Shown here: one piece after another, positions 1-8,733 of the stretch
Layout of the letters: the number at the start of each line of letters is the position of its first letter
Position numbering within the stretch: the stretch's first letter is position 1
Assembly (NCBI GenBank): GCA_043755595.1
Contig: JAYUSQ010000117.1
Location: 1-64,000, forward strand
Direction of reading: 5' to 3'
Length of the DNA stretch: 64,000 nucleotides
Origin: VFZP01 sp043755595
GTDB lineage: Bacteria > Acidobacteriota > Terriglobia > Bryobacterales > Bryobacteraceae
Notes under the pieces: model-generated
The model's database searches: none
Told to the model about the DNA's origin: nothing
The model's input: the letters and a program-made list of their open reading frames with translations, nothing else
Position numbers and translations under genes: made by a program

Positions 1-1095
1 ATACCGGCCCGCTGGCAGTTCGCGTTGCACCATCGCCACGGTGTGATGAAAGCTGGCCAGCGATGCATGCACCCAGCCCATTTGTAGAACGAATGCTGCC
101 ATCGCCAGATCGAGCGCAGTTTCATAGTCGCCCCGGAATTGCAGCGGCAGCGCGGCGGCGTTAGTCTGAGCGGTCCAGGCGATCAGGCGGTCGGCGAACA
201 GAAACAGATAGTACAGTGAGCCGTAGGCGAAGTACGGAGCGGCGAGATAGATTTCGCGGGCGGGTGCAAGAAAAGACCCGGCCACCGGCTGTGCGCCATG
301 CGACCGGAACCACGTAATTGTGCCGGCTACAGCTAGCGCCGCCGCCGCCGTCACGCCGGCGAGTTGCGCCGAATGCAGCGCCCAGCCGAAACCGAGATGC
401 AGGGCCGCCACCACCGCGATGCCCGCCACTGTCGCCCCGGCGATCCACCAGGCGCGGTTCACCAGATACAGCCCGCCGCAGCCTAGCCATAGCATCCCGA
501 GTAGAACGAAGAAAGCGGCGGTGTGGACGGCCAACGCTCCTGGCATCCACGCGAAGATCAGATTGGCCGCCAAGCCTGCCACCGCCAGCGTTAGTATGGC
601 GCCCGAGCCAGCGGTACCCCAGAAACGTGTCACAACGGCCGCCGCCGGGATGTCGCATGCGCCCAGATAGAACATCGCCCGGCGTGACATCGCTTGCACG
701 AAACCGCCGGTGACAATCAGACTTGCGACCGTCGCGATCGCAACGGCGGAGGCCAGATCGGCCGGAAGATCGCCACCCCACAGCGATACGCCCAAAGTCA
801 TCATCGACAACGCGCACAACAGCATCGGGAGCGCGAAGAACGTTCCGCGCAACCAGGCGCGCCAAGCCGAGGGGGCGGGCGCTGCGAGAGGGGACGCCTT
901 GGCGGCGCGCGCGAACGAAGGAAAGCAAACCTCCGCCATATCGAGCGTGCTCCCGAAGCCGTGTACCGAGCGGGCCACTTCATCGGTGATTCCTTCGGTT
1001 TCCAGCCGCACGGCCAGATCGAATTCGTCCAGCGGCGGGCGCCACGCAGGATCGGAGGAGCGCGGTGTTAAGCAGTCTGGTATTCGCGTTGCCAT
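1..1095 (-). CDS. PelG-like polysaccharide transporter, partial (3' end outside window)
   Basis: The reading frame is open from an ATG at 1095 to the window edge, so the C-terminus is missing. About 60 soluble residues are followed by a series of hydrophobic segments rich in Ala, Leu, Val and Gly (roughly residues 75-280), as in a MOP/MATE-type flippase. The last visible part, with FADRLIAW and then FRGDYETALDLAM, resembles the second half of PelG, the inner-membrane transporter that works with PelF in Pel polysaccharide synthesis. Its start overlaps the end of the PelF gene by 28 bases, so the two are probably translationally coupled. The short partial length and modest motif match leave PelG as an inference supported mainly by the PelF neighbour. 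Confidence 0.62.
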   Translation of the reverse strand, partial: MATRIPDCLTPRSSDPAWRPPLDEFDLAVRLETEGITDEVARSVHGFGSTLDMAEVCFPSFARAAKASPLAAPAPSAWRAWLRGTFFALPMLLCALSMMTLGVSLWGGDLPADLASAVAIATVASLIVTGGFVQAMSRRAMFYLGACDIPAAAVVTRFWGTAGSGAILTLAVAGLAANLIFAWMPGALAVHTAAFFVLLGMLWLGCGGLYLVNRAWWIAGATVAGIAVVAALHLGFGWALHSAQLAGVTAAAALAVAGTITWFRSHGAQPVAGSFLAPAREIYLAAPYFAYGSLYYLFLFADRLIAWTAQTNAAALPLQFRGDYETALDLAMAAFVLQMGWVHASLASFHHTVAMVQRELPAGRY

Positions 1096-2537
1096 ACGGG
1101 CGCCTCGTTATAGAGTTGGTCGAATTTCGCCATCGCGTTTTCGAGCGTGTAGGACTCCAACGCACGTTCCATCCCCCGCGCGGCTAACTTGGTTCGTTCG
1201 GCTTCCGCATTGGGGCCGGCCAATAGCTGGAGGAGCTTGGCGGCGAGCGAAGCCGGGTCGTTCGGATTCGCCAGGAGTCCCGTGCCCGCGAGCACATCGG
1301 ATACATTGCCAACATCGGTGGCCACCACCGGGCAGCCGCTCAGCATCGCTTCGAGAACTACAAACGGCATGGCTTCAGAGATGCTAGGCAAGCAGTAAAC
1401 ATGCGCCGACCGGTATTCCACTTCGGGCGTTCGAGTTTGATCGAACTCCACGCAGTCTTCGAGTTTGTGACGGCGCACAATCTCCTGACATTGCGCGAAG
1501 TAGGCCGCATCGGCGGGTTCGCCGAGCACGCGCATCCGCAGATTCGGTACGCGCGGGCGGACCAGCGCCGCGGCCTCAAGCAAGACGGTGATTCCCTTGA
1601 GTGAATAGATGCGGGCCAAAGTGAGGACGGTCGGTCGCGCAGCCTTTGGACCTTCGGGATGGAAGCGTTTGGGATCGACGCCATTGGGCGCCAATACTAA
1701 ACGATTCGGGTCGGCGCCAAACCGCTCCTGCCAACGGGCGTTGAAGCGTCCAAGCGTCGTGATCGTGTCGGCCGAATGGTAGTTGGATCGAGCCACCGCG
1801 TGATAGAAGCCCATGAGGAAGCGGCGGCTGCCGTCCGAATAGGGAGAGCGCGACAAAGATAGATAAACCTCGCGCAAGTAGACGCCGTGCTCGGACAAGA
1901 TGAAGCGCGTGCCGCGTTCGCGCCGTAGGAGAACGCCAGGCAGGCCCGCCAACCCGGCCATCGACGCATGCACCACATCCACATCCGGGAGCGGTGTGGC
2001 CAGGATGCCCAGAAAGCGCGTCAACCAGCGCAGGCAAGTGGTGGCTTCCAACAAAGTCAGCGGTTGCGTTCCCAAGTAGGCGTGGCGCAGAAAAACGCGC
2101 CAGGTGCGGGTGGCGGCGAAGGCCGAGTGGTAGTCGTGCTCGCGGAAGTAGAAGTGCATCGCCAGCAACGCCCGGCCAAATCGCTCGGCATCGCAATTGG
2201 CGCCGGCGAAGATCTCGCCGATCGCAGCTTCGAACGCCGGCAGAAAGAGTCCCTCGAAATCCGCGTTGGATTCGTTCGATTTGCGCGCGAAAGTCTGTGA
2301 AAACCGCTCCGCGATGTAGCCGGCCTCTTCGGTGCCCCACTGCGCAACCGGGATCAACGAAACGACATTGGGAGCCAAGTCGAAGACGGGCATCTTCGAA
2401 GGCGAGTTCACGATCGAAAGCACGTGAAACTCGCGATCTGGCAACGAGCGAATCAACAGATCGCACCAGACACTCACGCCGCCATGATAGTGCGGGTACG
2501 TGCCTTCGGTCGTGAGGAGAATACGTTGCTTGGCCAT
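1068..2537 (-). CDS. pelF: PelF-type GT4 glycosyltransferase
   Basis: A 489-residue cytoplasmic GT-B glycosyltransferase. The N-terminus has TEGTYPHYHGGVSVW, the acceptor-side signature of PelF. SEHGVY is at residues 215-220, APNGVD at 283-288, and the GT4 nucleotide-sugar motif E-x7-E is at E388 and E396 (ISEAMPFVVLEAM). PelF of Pseudomonas and Bacillus uses UDP-sugars to polymerise an N-acetylgalactosamine-rich chain. Full length and intact motifs suggest it is active. It lies 8 bases after the HlyD-like gene and overlaps the PelG-like gene, so it belongs to one operon. Substrate here is inferred from family, not shown. Confidence 0.9.
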   Translation of the reverse strand: MAKQRILLTTEGTYPHYHGGVSVWCDLLIRSLPDREFHVLSIVNSPSKMPVFDLAPNVVSLIPVAQWGTEEAGYIAERFSQTFARKSNESNADFEGLFLPAFEAAIGEIFAGANCDAERFGRALLAMHFYFREHDYHSAFAATRTWRVFLRHAYLGTQPLTLLEATTCLRWLTRFLGILATPLPDVDVVHASMAGLAGLPGVLLRRERGTRFILSEHGVYLREVYLSLSRSPYSDGSRRFLMGFYHAVARSNYHSADTITTLGRFNARWQERFGADPNRLVLAPNGVDPKRFHPEGPKAARPTVLTLARIYSLKGITVLLEAAALVRPRVPNLRMRVLGEPADAAYFAQCQEIVRRHKLEDCVEFDQTRTPEVEYRSAHVYCLPSISEAMPFVVLEAMLSGCPVVATDVGNVSDVLAGTGLLANPNDPASLAAKLLQLLAGPNAEAERTKLAARGMERALESYTLENAMAKFDQLYNEAPVWQREYQTA

Positions 2538-2545
2538 GTTGACGA

Positions 2546-3661
2546 TTAGTGATTGAACGCGACGGCGCCTTCGAGGCCCACAAGCAACCGGTCGGGCGCG
2601 GGATTCGGAATGGTGACGCGGATCAAGTAGGAAAGTTGCTGTGGATCGGGTTCAAGCAACACCTGGGCCACTCGCGCGGGTACTTCGGCGGGGGGATCGG
2701 TCGGCACGCGAACCATCACCTGATCCCCTGTATGAACCTCTCGTGCGATCGTCGCCGGAGCCGACACGTCGAAGTGGAGATTGCCGGAGTTGGCGATTTC
2801 AAATATCGCCGCGCCTTCCTGCACCGCGCCGTTCAGCGTGGCGTTCACGCGGATCACCGTGCCCGGATGCCCGGCTACGATTCGCAATCCACCGCGGCGT
2901 TCGTTCAGGCTCTCGTAGGCCGCGCGGGCTTCCTCGTATTCAAGCTTCGCGTAACCGGAATCGGGCGCCGCCGCCGGACTAGCGGAATCCAATTGAAGCC
3001 GCGCCATCTTCACTTGCGATTGCGCCGACTCAAGTTCCTGGCGCAGCCGGGCGCCCACTTCGCGGCGCGCGTTCAGATTGCGCAATTCGTTGTCGGCTTC
3101 GCGTTGCGCGTCCTCCGCTTCGCGGGCCGTAGCCAGATGCTGGTCAAGCAACGACTTGATGCGCGTGGCGTTCGCACGGGCTCGGGCATACGGCTGCTCA
3201 GCGTCGGCGAGTGAGAATTCACGGACGCGCTGTTCGGCGGCGTGCAGATTCTTGGTGGCCGCGGTTTGCTGCTCGTCGAGCCATCGGCGCTGGGGTTGCG
3301 CGACCGTCTTTGGCTGATTGAGCCGCTCGGCGGCGAACTCCATGCGGCGGCGCGCGCGCTCGACCAAGCCTTCGATCTCCGGGTTCGAGATCACGGCCAA
3401 GAGTTGATCTCCCATCACCGTGTCACCCGGTTTCACTGTCAGTTCGGTGATCTCGCCGGACAGCTCAGCCTTGACGCTGAATAGACCCGCAGCCTTTATG
3501 CGAGCGGGAAGCACGGTCTCCAGGCCACCGCCGGAGAATCCTGCGCGCCCCTTGGTGGCCGGATTCAGAACCAGCATCAAGACCAGCGCGACGAACGCGA
3601 CCTTGACCACGGTCCAGCCCAGTCTTTCCAGTCTTACAACAGAAGGGTGTTCAACATTCAT
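2546..3661 (-). CDS. HlyD-family periplasmic adaptor (membrane fusion protein)
   Basis: 371 residues. One N-terminal membrane anchor (about residues 17-35, VVKVAFVALVLMLVL) is followed by a biotinyl-lipoyl-like half (LSGEITELTVKPGDTV), a long alpha-helical hairpin with heptad-like Glu/Arg/Ala content (about 100-240), and the second lipoyl half (GHPGTVIRVNATLNGAV), then a beta-barrel region. That is the standard layout of adaptors bridging inner-membrane transporters to TolC. It sits between the TolC-like and PelF genes. Classical Pel loci use PelB/PelC instead, so an HlyD/TolC route for a Pel-like polymer is unusual. No dedicated ABC or RND pump is present in this operon within the window. 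Confidence 0.85.
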   Translation of the reverse strand: MNVEHPSVVRLERLGWTVVKVAFVALVLMLVLNPATKGRAGFSGGGLETVLPARIKAAGLFSVKAELSGEITELTVKPGDTVMGDQLLAVISNPEIEGLVERARRRMEFAAERLNQPKTVAQPQRRWLDEQQTAATKNLHAAEQRVREFSLADAEQPYARARANATRIKSLLDQHLATAREAEDAQREADNELRNLNARREVGARLRQELESAQSQVKMARLQLDSASPAAAPDSGYAKLEYEEARAAYESLNERRGGLRIVAGHPGTVIRVNATLNGAVQEGAAIFEIANSGNLHFDVSAPATIAREVHTGDQVMVRVPTDPPAEVPARVAQVLLEPDPQQLSYLIRVTIPNPAPDRLLVGLEGAVAFNH

Positions 3662-3676
3662 GAGCTACACGTCTCC

Positions 3677-5020
3677 TTATCGTTGGGTTAAAGCTTGCAG
3701 GCGCGCTTCCGGAGCTTCGCCTTCGAGGCCGCACATCACCATCAAGGTGAGTAGGCCTGCCTTACGCAGGCACTCCGCACGCATCAGTTCCGATTGCGCT
3801 TGATGCAGAGCTTGCCGGCTGGCCATCTGGGCGTTTGCATCGGCGAGGCCGCCTTCGACTCGCGCCGTGATCATCGCTTCGGCCTGGCCCGCTAGTTCAA
3901 GTTTGCGGCGAGCCGAAGCGAGCCTGCGTTCACTAGCTTCGATAGCGCTCCGCGCCGCGAAGACTTCCGCTAGTACGCGCCGCTCCATGGTGGCCATTTC
4001 GCTCTCAAGCAGATTCGCCCGCGCTTCCATCAACTCATTCATCGCGGACTTCTCGCCAATATCGCGCAACGCGATGGCAAAGCCGATGTCGACGCGGGCG
4101 GTGTTGCCGCCCAACAGAAAGCTCTCGGCTGAGCGAGACACGCCTCCGGGCATGCCGGCGACATAACCGTAGCCCGCCTGGATCGACTGCGGCTTCGGCA
4201 CACGGCTATTTCCGCGAGCGCGCAGCGAGTGGATCCGCTCACGAAGCACCTGGACATCGGGGCGGCGTTGCAGCGCGCGTTCAAACAAAGTGGCGGTTGA
4301 CGCGGGAATCACAGGCGTAGCTGGCAGCGTGCCCGGCTCGTCTTCGACGCGCAGGTCAGCCACTGCGTCCGGTCTGCCGATCAACATCGCCAGTTCCATC
4401 GCGGCCGCGCCGCGGGCGGCCTCGGCTTCAAAGGATTCAGATTCGGCGTCAAGCAACTGCACGTCGGCCGCGAGCTTGTCCAAGGTAGTAATGCGGGCGG
4501 CCTGCAGAAGTCTATTCACGCCGCCGGAATGCGTGCGCCGCACGGCCAGTAATGTTTGTGCCTGCGCCGAAGCTTCCTGTTTTTCCAGCACCGCATAGAA
4601 TGCGCGAGCGGCGGACGCCTGCGCTTCCGTGCGGGCGCGTTCGAAGGCCAGTTCCGCCGTCAGCACGTCGAACCAGGCGCTCTGTAACGCGGCCGGCGTG
4701 GGCGCGCCTCTTTTGCCGATCGTCAAGCTGGAGCCGAGATTGGCGGCCAGCAACAGCGGATTCGTGAAGGAGAGCAACCCAAGCGAAGGCCGGAGTTCGA
4801 CGCGCGTCTTATTCTGCGTCTCCAGAAACTTCGCCTGGCTGCGGAGCAATTGCAGGCGGGCTTCTTCGGTGGAAGCGTGGCGGCCAGCCGCCTCCATCAC
4901 CTCCCGTAGACGAACCGGGCGAGGTGTTTCCTCCCGGCCCGCGGCCGAAGCCGCGGGACTCAGGGGGAACGTGGCCCCCACCACGAAGACGATGGCCCAG
5001 TGGCCGAACCGGTAAACCAT
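3677..5020 (-). CDS. TolC-like outer-membrane efflux protein
   Basis: 447 residues from the ATG at 5020, chosen because it begins a good signal peptide (HWAIVFVVGATFPLSPAASA) and lies 2 bases after the preceding stop. A longer open frame upstream would only overlap the deacetylase gene. Two similar halves of long alpha-helices rich in Ala, Glu and Arg (about 35-230 and 250-440), with repeated ERAL/QRRPDVQ and AEVFAARSAIEASERRL-type segments, are typical of the TolC/OEP family. It would form the trimeric outer-membrane duct for the adjacent HlyD-like protein. Context suggests export of polysaccharide or of the secreted tailoring enzymes; sequence alone cannot tell which. Confidence 0.85.
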   Translation of the reverse strand: MVYRFGHWAIVFVVGATFPLSPAASAAGREETPRPVRLREVMEAAGRHASTEEARLQLLRSQAKFLETQNKTRVELRPSLGLLSFTNPLLLAANLGSSLTIGKRGAPTPAALQSAWFDVLTAELAFERARTEAQASAARAFYAVLEKQEASAQAQTLLAVRRTHSGGVNRLLQAARITTLDKLAADVQLLDAESESFEAEAARGAAAMELAMLIGRPDAVADLRVEDEPGTLPATPVIPASTATLFERALQRRPDVQVLRERIHSLRARGNSRVPKPQSIQAGYGYVAGMPGGVSRSAESFLLGGNTARVDIGFAIALRDIGEKSAMNELMEARANLLESEMATMERRVLAEVFAARSAIEASERRLASARRKLELAGQAEAMITARVEGGLADANAQMASRQALHQAQSELMRAECLRKAGLLTLMVMCGLEGEAPEARLQALTQR

Positions 5021-5022
5021 GC

Positions 5023-7005
5023 CTAGTTGTCCTCGGCGATCTGGTCGGCGCCCGGCGAGAAGCTCTGGTAGAGGATGAACGTGGAAGGGCCGGCATTGAC
5101 TCTGACGCGATCCTGGCGCTGCCCGTTGTAGACCGCATCGCAACCTGTGGAATTGCAAACCCCGGTCAGCGGCACGGTCACGTTTTTCGCCGCCGTCAGG
5201 GTGACGCTGACGCCCGGATTGTAGACGCCCTTAACCCCCGCAGTCGTCAGATCCAAACGTTCCTTCAACCTGTTGCCGAGCGTGGACTGCTTCAGTGTGC
5301 CCACTTGGAGTTTAGACATCGCCGACCACTTGCGCATCACCGCGTCCATCAGGTCCGTAAAGAGCGTGTTGGTTCCGTTGTAGCGGTAGAAGTTGGCTTG
5401 GTGGAACATCAACGGATAGTTCTCGCCGCGCAGCATGTAGAGGATGATCGCGTCGCTCTCACGCTCGATGATCTGGTTGTATGTCTGCGTGGTGGAGAAG
5501 AACGGCGCACCGCCCGGACCGCCGATTCGGAAGATCCCGTTCGGACCGAACATGAAATTGTACTCGTCGGTTTCCGACCCGTTGGCCCCGGCATTCGGAG
5601 TCGCCGTGTTGTAAAAAATATTAGTAGCCCGGCGCGGGATCATCATCACACCCGGTTGATGCGGGTTCAGAATCACGGTGTTAGGCACAGCGGGCAGACC
5701 GCCGGGACGCGAAGTGTCCGTCACGACATACCGCATGCCGCGATCGTAGAATGCCTTCATGAAGTTGGGATTGTTGAGGCCCGAGATCCCCGGCGTCACC
5801 ATGGAGAGCGTGTCGTTTGACAGGCCCAACTGGGTCGCGATCGTCTTGTTCTGATCGATCTCGGCCAATGCGTTGGCGTAAGTGGCGGGTGTGCAGACGC
5901 CGCTGTTCGGCACAGGCAAATAGCAGTCGAGGTTTTCGTGGCTGAAGGTGTGGCTCAACCAGTTGAACGTCGATTTCTGCCGGGTTGCCTCGGCCAGCAG
6001 CGGGTCGTTCGTCAATCCAAAAGCCGGCGTGGCGCCAAAACCGTTGAAGGCGTGTGCAACTTTGAAGTAACGATATTGCGCGTTGCCGCGGACCCGGTTT
6101 TGCCAGGCGGCCAACCTGCTCAGATCCGCTGCCGTGATGCGCAGAGTGGGACAGGCGCCGTCGTCGAACGTCGGGTCCGACGTCACGCCACCGGGCTGAC
6201 AGGCCGGATTGTTGCTAACAAACAAGCTGCTGCTCAAGAAAATGTCGTCGTTCTGCGGTGTCAGGTACACGCGTCGTTGCCCGATGAAGACCCCGCGAGT
6301 CACCCAGTTGATCACTCCATAATGCAGAGACATCGAGTGGCTGAGATAGCGGCTCTGATCCATCGTGAGCGCCAAATACTCGCGGCCATCCGCCTTTCGA
6401 TGCGTCGCGCCCGCAATGCCTCCGCCGATGGTCAGGAGCGGCGTGGTGGTCTCACCGGATGCCGGTGTGGAGGCGGCCAGATAGGTGTACGCCGACGTCA
6501 CCTTGACTGAAGAGGACGGGTTCAAATAAGTGAAGATCGATTGGCCCGCTGCCGTCATCGCCATCCTGCCCGGGCTCGCGTCGGTGGGGCTCAAGACGCT
6601 GGTATACGTCAGTCCGTATCGTGCTTCGGGAAAAGTGTAAAAGCTGGCCAACCGCACGTTATAGTCGCGCATGTAGGTTTCGATCGCGGTCCAATCGGCA
6701 GCGCTGAGCGCGCTCACGTACGACGAGCCGTTGTAGTAAGTGAGGTTTCCCGTACTCACGACGATCCCTTGATACTTGCCTTGGCCGTTGGCCGAAAGAG
6801 CCGGCAAGGGCTGATTCCTGAGGATGACCGGCTGATAAGGTACAGCCAGATGATCCAGCAGGTTGGTCATCGCGTCGAAGCTTGGTTCGGTGCCATCGGC
6901 CGACAGCACGAGCAGTTTCATTTCGAGCGGCCGCACAGCGGCTCCAGCGGCGAACGCGAGGGTGAGCGTCGCAAATGCAATCTTAAAGATGTGGGGTAGT
7001 CTCAT
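5023..7005 (-). CDS. Agd3-like polysaccharide deacetylase (CBM87-CE18 type)
   Basis: 660 residues from the ATG at 7005, with a signal peptide (about 1-23). The first 230 residues (EMKLLVLSADG, then KYQGIVVSTGNLTY) match the pattern of the CBM87 module that precedes the CE18 deacetylase domain in Aspergillus Agd3. The deacetylase part carries QNDD at 251-254 and HTFSH at 352-356, the metal-binding Asp/His sets of this fold, plus TPGISG near 405 and FHQAN near 534. Agd3 removes N-acetyl groups from galactosaminogalactan. First gene of the minus-strand operon and paralogous to the gene at 9861..11786. The CE18 assignment comes from motif layout and context; no alignment was run. Confidence 0.72.
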   Translation of the reverse strand: MRLPHIFKIAFATLTLAFAAGAAVRPLEMKLLVLSADGTEPSFDAMTNLLDHLAVPYQPVILRNQPLPALSANGQGKYQGIVVSTGNLTYYNGSSYVSALSAADWTAIETYMRDYNVRLASFYTFPEARYGLTYTSVLSPTDASPGRMAMTAAGQSIFTYLNPSSSVKVTSAYTYLAASTPASGETTTPLLTIGGGIAGATHRKADGREYLALTMDQSRYLSHSMSLHYGVINWVTRGVFIGQRRVYLTPQNDDIFLSSSLFVSNNPACQPGGVTSDPTFDDGACPTLRITAADLSRLAAWQNRVRGNAQYRYFKVAHAFNGFGATPAFGLTNDPLLAEATRQKSTFNWLSHTFSHENLDCYLPVPNSGVCTPATYANALAEIDQNKTIATQLGLSNDTLSMVTPGISGLNNPNFMKAFYDRGMRYVVTDTSRPGGLPAVPNTVILNPHQPGVMMIPRRATNIFYNTATPNAGANGSETDEYNFMFGPNGIFRIGGPGGAPFFSTTQTYNQIIERESDAIILYMLRGENYPLMFHQANFYRYNGTNTLFTDLMDAVMRKWSAMSKLQVGTLKQSTLGNRLKERLDLTTAGVKGVYNPGVSVTLTAAKNVTVPLTGVCNSTGCDAVYNGQRQDRVRVNAGPSTFILYQSFSPGADQIAEDN

Positions 7006-7220
7006 TGTTTTTCCGGTCTGGTAAATCAAGCAAAGCCAGAATAGACAACCGGCCCGGTTTGGAACAGGGCGTTTGGTACTCTCGGCGGGTACCGAACTAG
7101 GGCGGCCCTAGTAGTGTTCCAGTCAGGTCCGTCGATAGTACTGCCGGGCCAGGAGATTAAATCGAAAAACCAACTCCTGATAGATGCTGCCCCGGCCGCG
7201 ATTCCGCATAATCGCTCTGT
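7006..7220. promoter_or_regulatory. Divergent promoter region of the polysaccharide locus, with palindrome
   Basis: This 215-base gap separates the two divergent operons and must hold both promoters. It contains a perfect 15-base palindrome at 7097..7111 (CTAGGGC-G-GCCCTAG), framed by a wider inverted pair GGAACA (7061..7066) and TGTTCC (7115..7120). Such symmetry is what a dimeric repressor or activator site looks like. I could not place -10/-35 boxes with confidence. Function is inferred from position and symmetry only. Confidence 0.4.
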
Positions 7221-8732
7221 ATGAGATCCCTTTTCACGTTGGCAGCCGCTCTCCTGTTTGGAGCCAGCTCACTATTACAGGCTCAGAATGCTTCCATCTG
7301 GAAGCCGAAGCTCAATACAACCTGGCAGTGGCAACTAAGTACGCCGGTCGATCTTTCTGTGAACGCCGAAATGTACGATATCGATCTGTTCCATAACGAT
7401 GCGGCGGTCGTCAGCAAAATTCACGCGGCTGGACGTAAGGCGGTTTGTTATGTCAGCGTCGGCACGTATGAGCCGTATCGGCCCGATTCGCCTCAGTTTC
7501 CCGCCTCGGTCAGGGGGAAGGCGCTCGGTGACTTCCCGGACGAAAACTGGCTCGACATTCGCCGCTGGGATATTCTCGGCCCCATTTTTGAGGCGCGCTT
7601 CGATCAGTGCAAGGCCAAGGGGTTCGACGGCATTGAGCCCGACAATGTTGACGGGTACACCAACAACACGGGTTTCCCGCTCACCTACAACGATCAGATT
7701 CAGTTCAACCGCCGCATTGCGGACCTCGCACATTCCCGTGGTCTTTCTGTCGGGTTGAAAAACGATCTGGATCAGATCAATGACCTGCTGCCCCACTTCG
7801 ATTGGCTGCTCAACGAACAATGTTTCCAGTTCAGAGAATGTGAACTGCTGTCGCCCTTCGTCACTGCCGGCAAAGCGGTGTTCACGGTGGAATATCAACG
7901 CAAACCGGAGCAGTTCTGCGCGCAAGCGAATGCCCTGAACTTTAACTCGCTCTACAAGAACTTCAACCTTGATGCTTTCCGCGTAGCCTGCCGCGAGGCT
8001 GGTGCGGCGGGAACGGCTCCGTCGATTTTGGCGGTTCTCAATGCCGCCAGCTACCGGGGCGGGTCCGTTTCGCCCGGTGAGATCGTGGCCGTGTTCGGAA
8101 CCGATCTGGGACCGGAGCAGGCTTTAGGCCTCAGGATGGCGGGAGACTTGATCGCGTCGCAATTAGGCGATGTGCGGTTGACATTCGACGGCATCGCGGC
8201 GCCTCTGTTGTATTCCGGAGTTGGGCAATTGTTGGCAGTGGTTCCGTACGGCATTGCCGGAAAAACGTCGACGTCGGTGCAACTTGAGCGTGGGGCGAGC
8301 CGGTCGGCGGCTCTGAACTTAGCGGTGGCTGCCAGTTGGCCCGGTGTCTTCACGGCCAGTGCAACGGGCTCCGGCCAGGCTGCAATGTTCAATCAGGATG
8401 GTTCGCTGAATGGACCAGCGCGGCGGGCTCTGCGCGGCTCGATCGTTACCCTGTACGCCACTGGGGAAGGAATGGCCGCGCCCGCGCCGAGAGACGGTCA
8501 ACTCAGCGCCGCGCCGCTCGCATCGCCGCTGCTTCCCGTCGCCGTCAAAATTGGAGGCCAAGCGGCGGACGTGCTCTACGCCGGAGCGGCCCCATCGTTG
8601 GTCGCCGGAATGCTGCAGGTAAACGTCCGCGTGCCGGTTGGAGCCGCAGCGGGCGAAGCGGCGTTGGTCGAGCTAACCGTCGGCGGCCGGCAGAGCCAAG
8701 GCGACGTAGTGATGGCGATCGGAGAGAACTAA
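7221..8732 (+). CDS. Secreted GH114 endo-alpha-1,4-polygalactosaminidase with TIGR03437 C-terminal domain
   Basis: 503 residues. Signal peptide 1-21 ends in LLQAQ. Residues about 25-255 are a GH114 TIM barrel: YDIDLF, CYVSVGTYEPYR, then GIEPDNVDGY (E139, D141) and LLNEQC (E199), the acidic residues expected at the active site. GH114 enzymes cut alpha-1,4-linked galactosamine polymers such as Pel and galactosaminogalactan. Residues about 268-500 are the Solibacter C-terminal domain TIGR03437 (VLNAASYRGGSVSPGEIVAVFG). The domain's role is unknown; it may tether the enzyme outside the cell. It starts the plus-strand operon, 1 base before the next gene. Confidence 0.88.
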   Translation: MRSLFTLAAALLFGASSLLQAQNASIWKPKLNTTWQWQLSTPVDLSVNAEMYDIDLFHNDAAVVSKIHAAGRKAVCYVSVGTYEPYRPDSPQFPASVRGKALGDFPDENWLDIRRWDILGPIFEARFDQCKAKGFDGIEPDNVDGYTNNTGFPLTYNDQIQFNRRIADLAHSRGLSVGLKNDLDQINDLLPHFDWLLNEQCFQFRECELLSPFVTAGKAVFTVEYQRKPEQFCAQANALNFNSLYKNFNLDAFRVACREAGAAGTAPSILAVLNAASYRGGSVSPGEIVAVFGTDLGPEQALGLRMAGDLIASQLGDVRLTFDGIAAPLLYSGVGQLLAVVPYGIAGKTSTSVQLERGASRSAALNLAVAASWPGVFTASATGSGQAAMFNQDGSLNGPARRALRGSIVTLYATGEGMAAPAPRDGQLSAAPLASPLLPVAVKIGGQAADVLYAGAAPSLVAGMLQVNVRVPVGAAAGEAALVELTVGGRQSQGDVVMAIGEN

Positions 8733-8733
8733 G

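Noticed and set aside
2546..5020. Drug efflux system (HlyD plus TolC)
   Set aside because: There is no pump gene in the operon, and both genes are tightly spaced between the deacetylase and PelF genes, so polysaccharide or enzyme export is more likely.
5023..7005. Ordinary CE4 polysaccharide deacetylase
   Set aside because: The NDD and HTFSH motifs also suit CE4-like folds, but the length (660), the N-terminal module and the overall block order fit CBM87-CE18 better.
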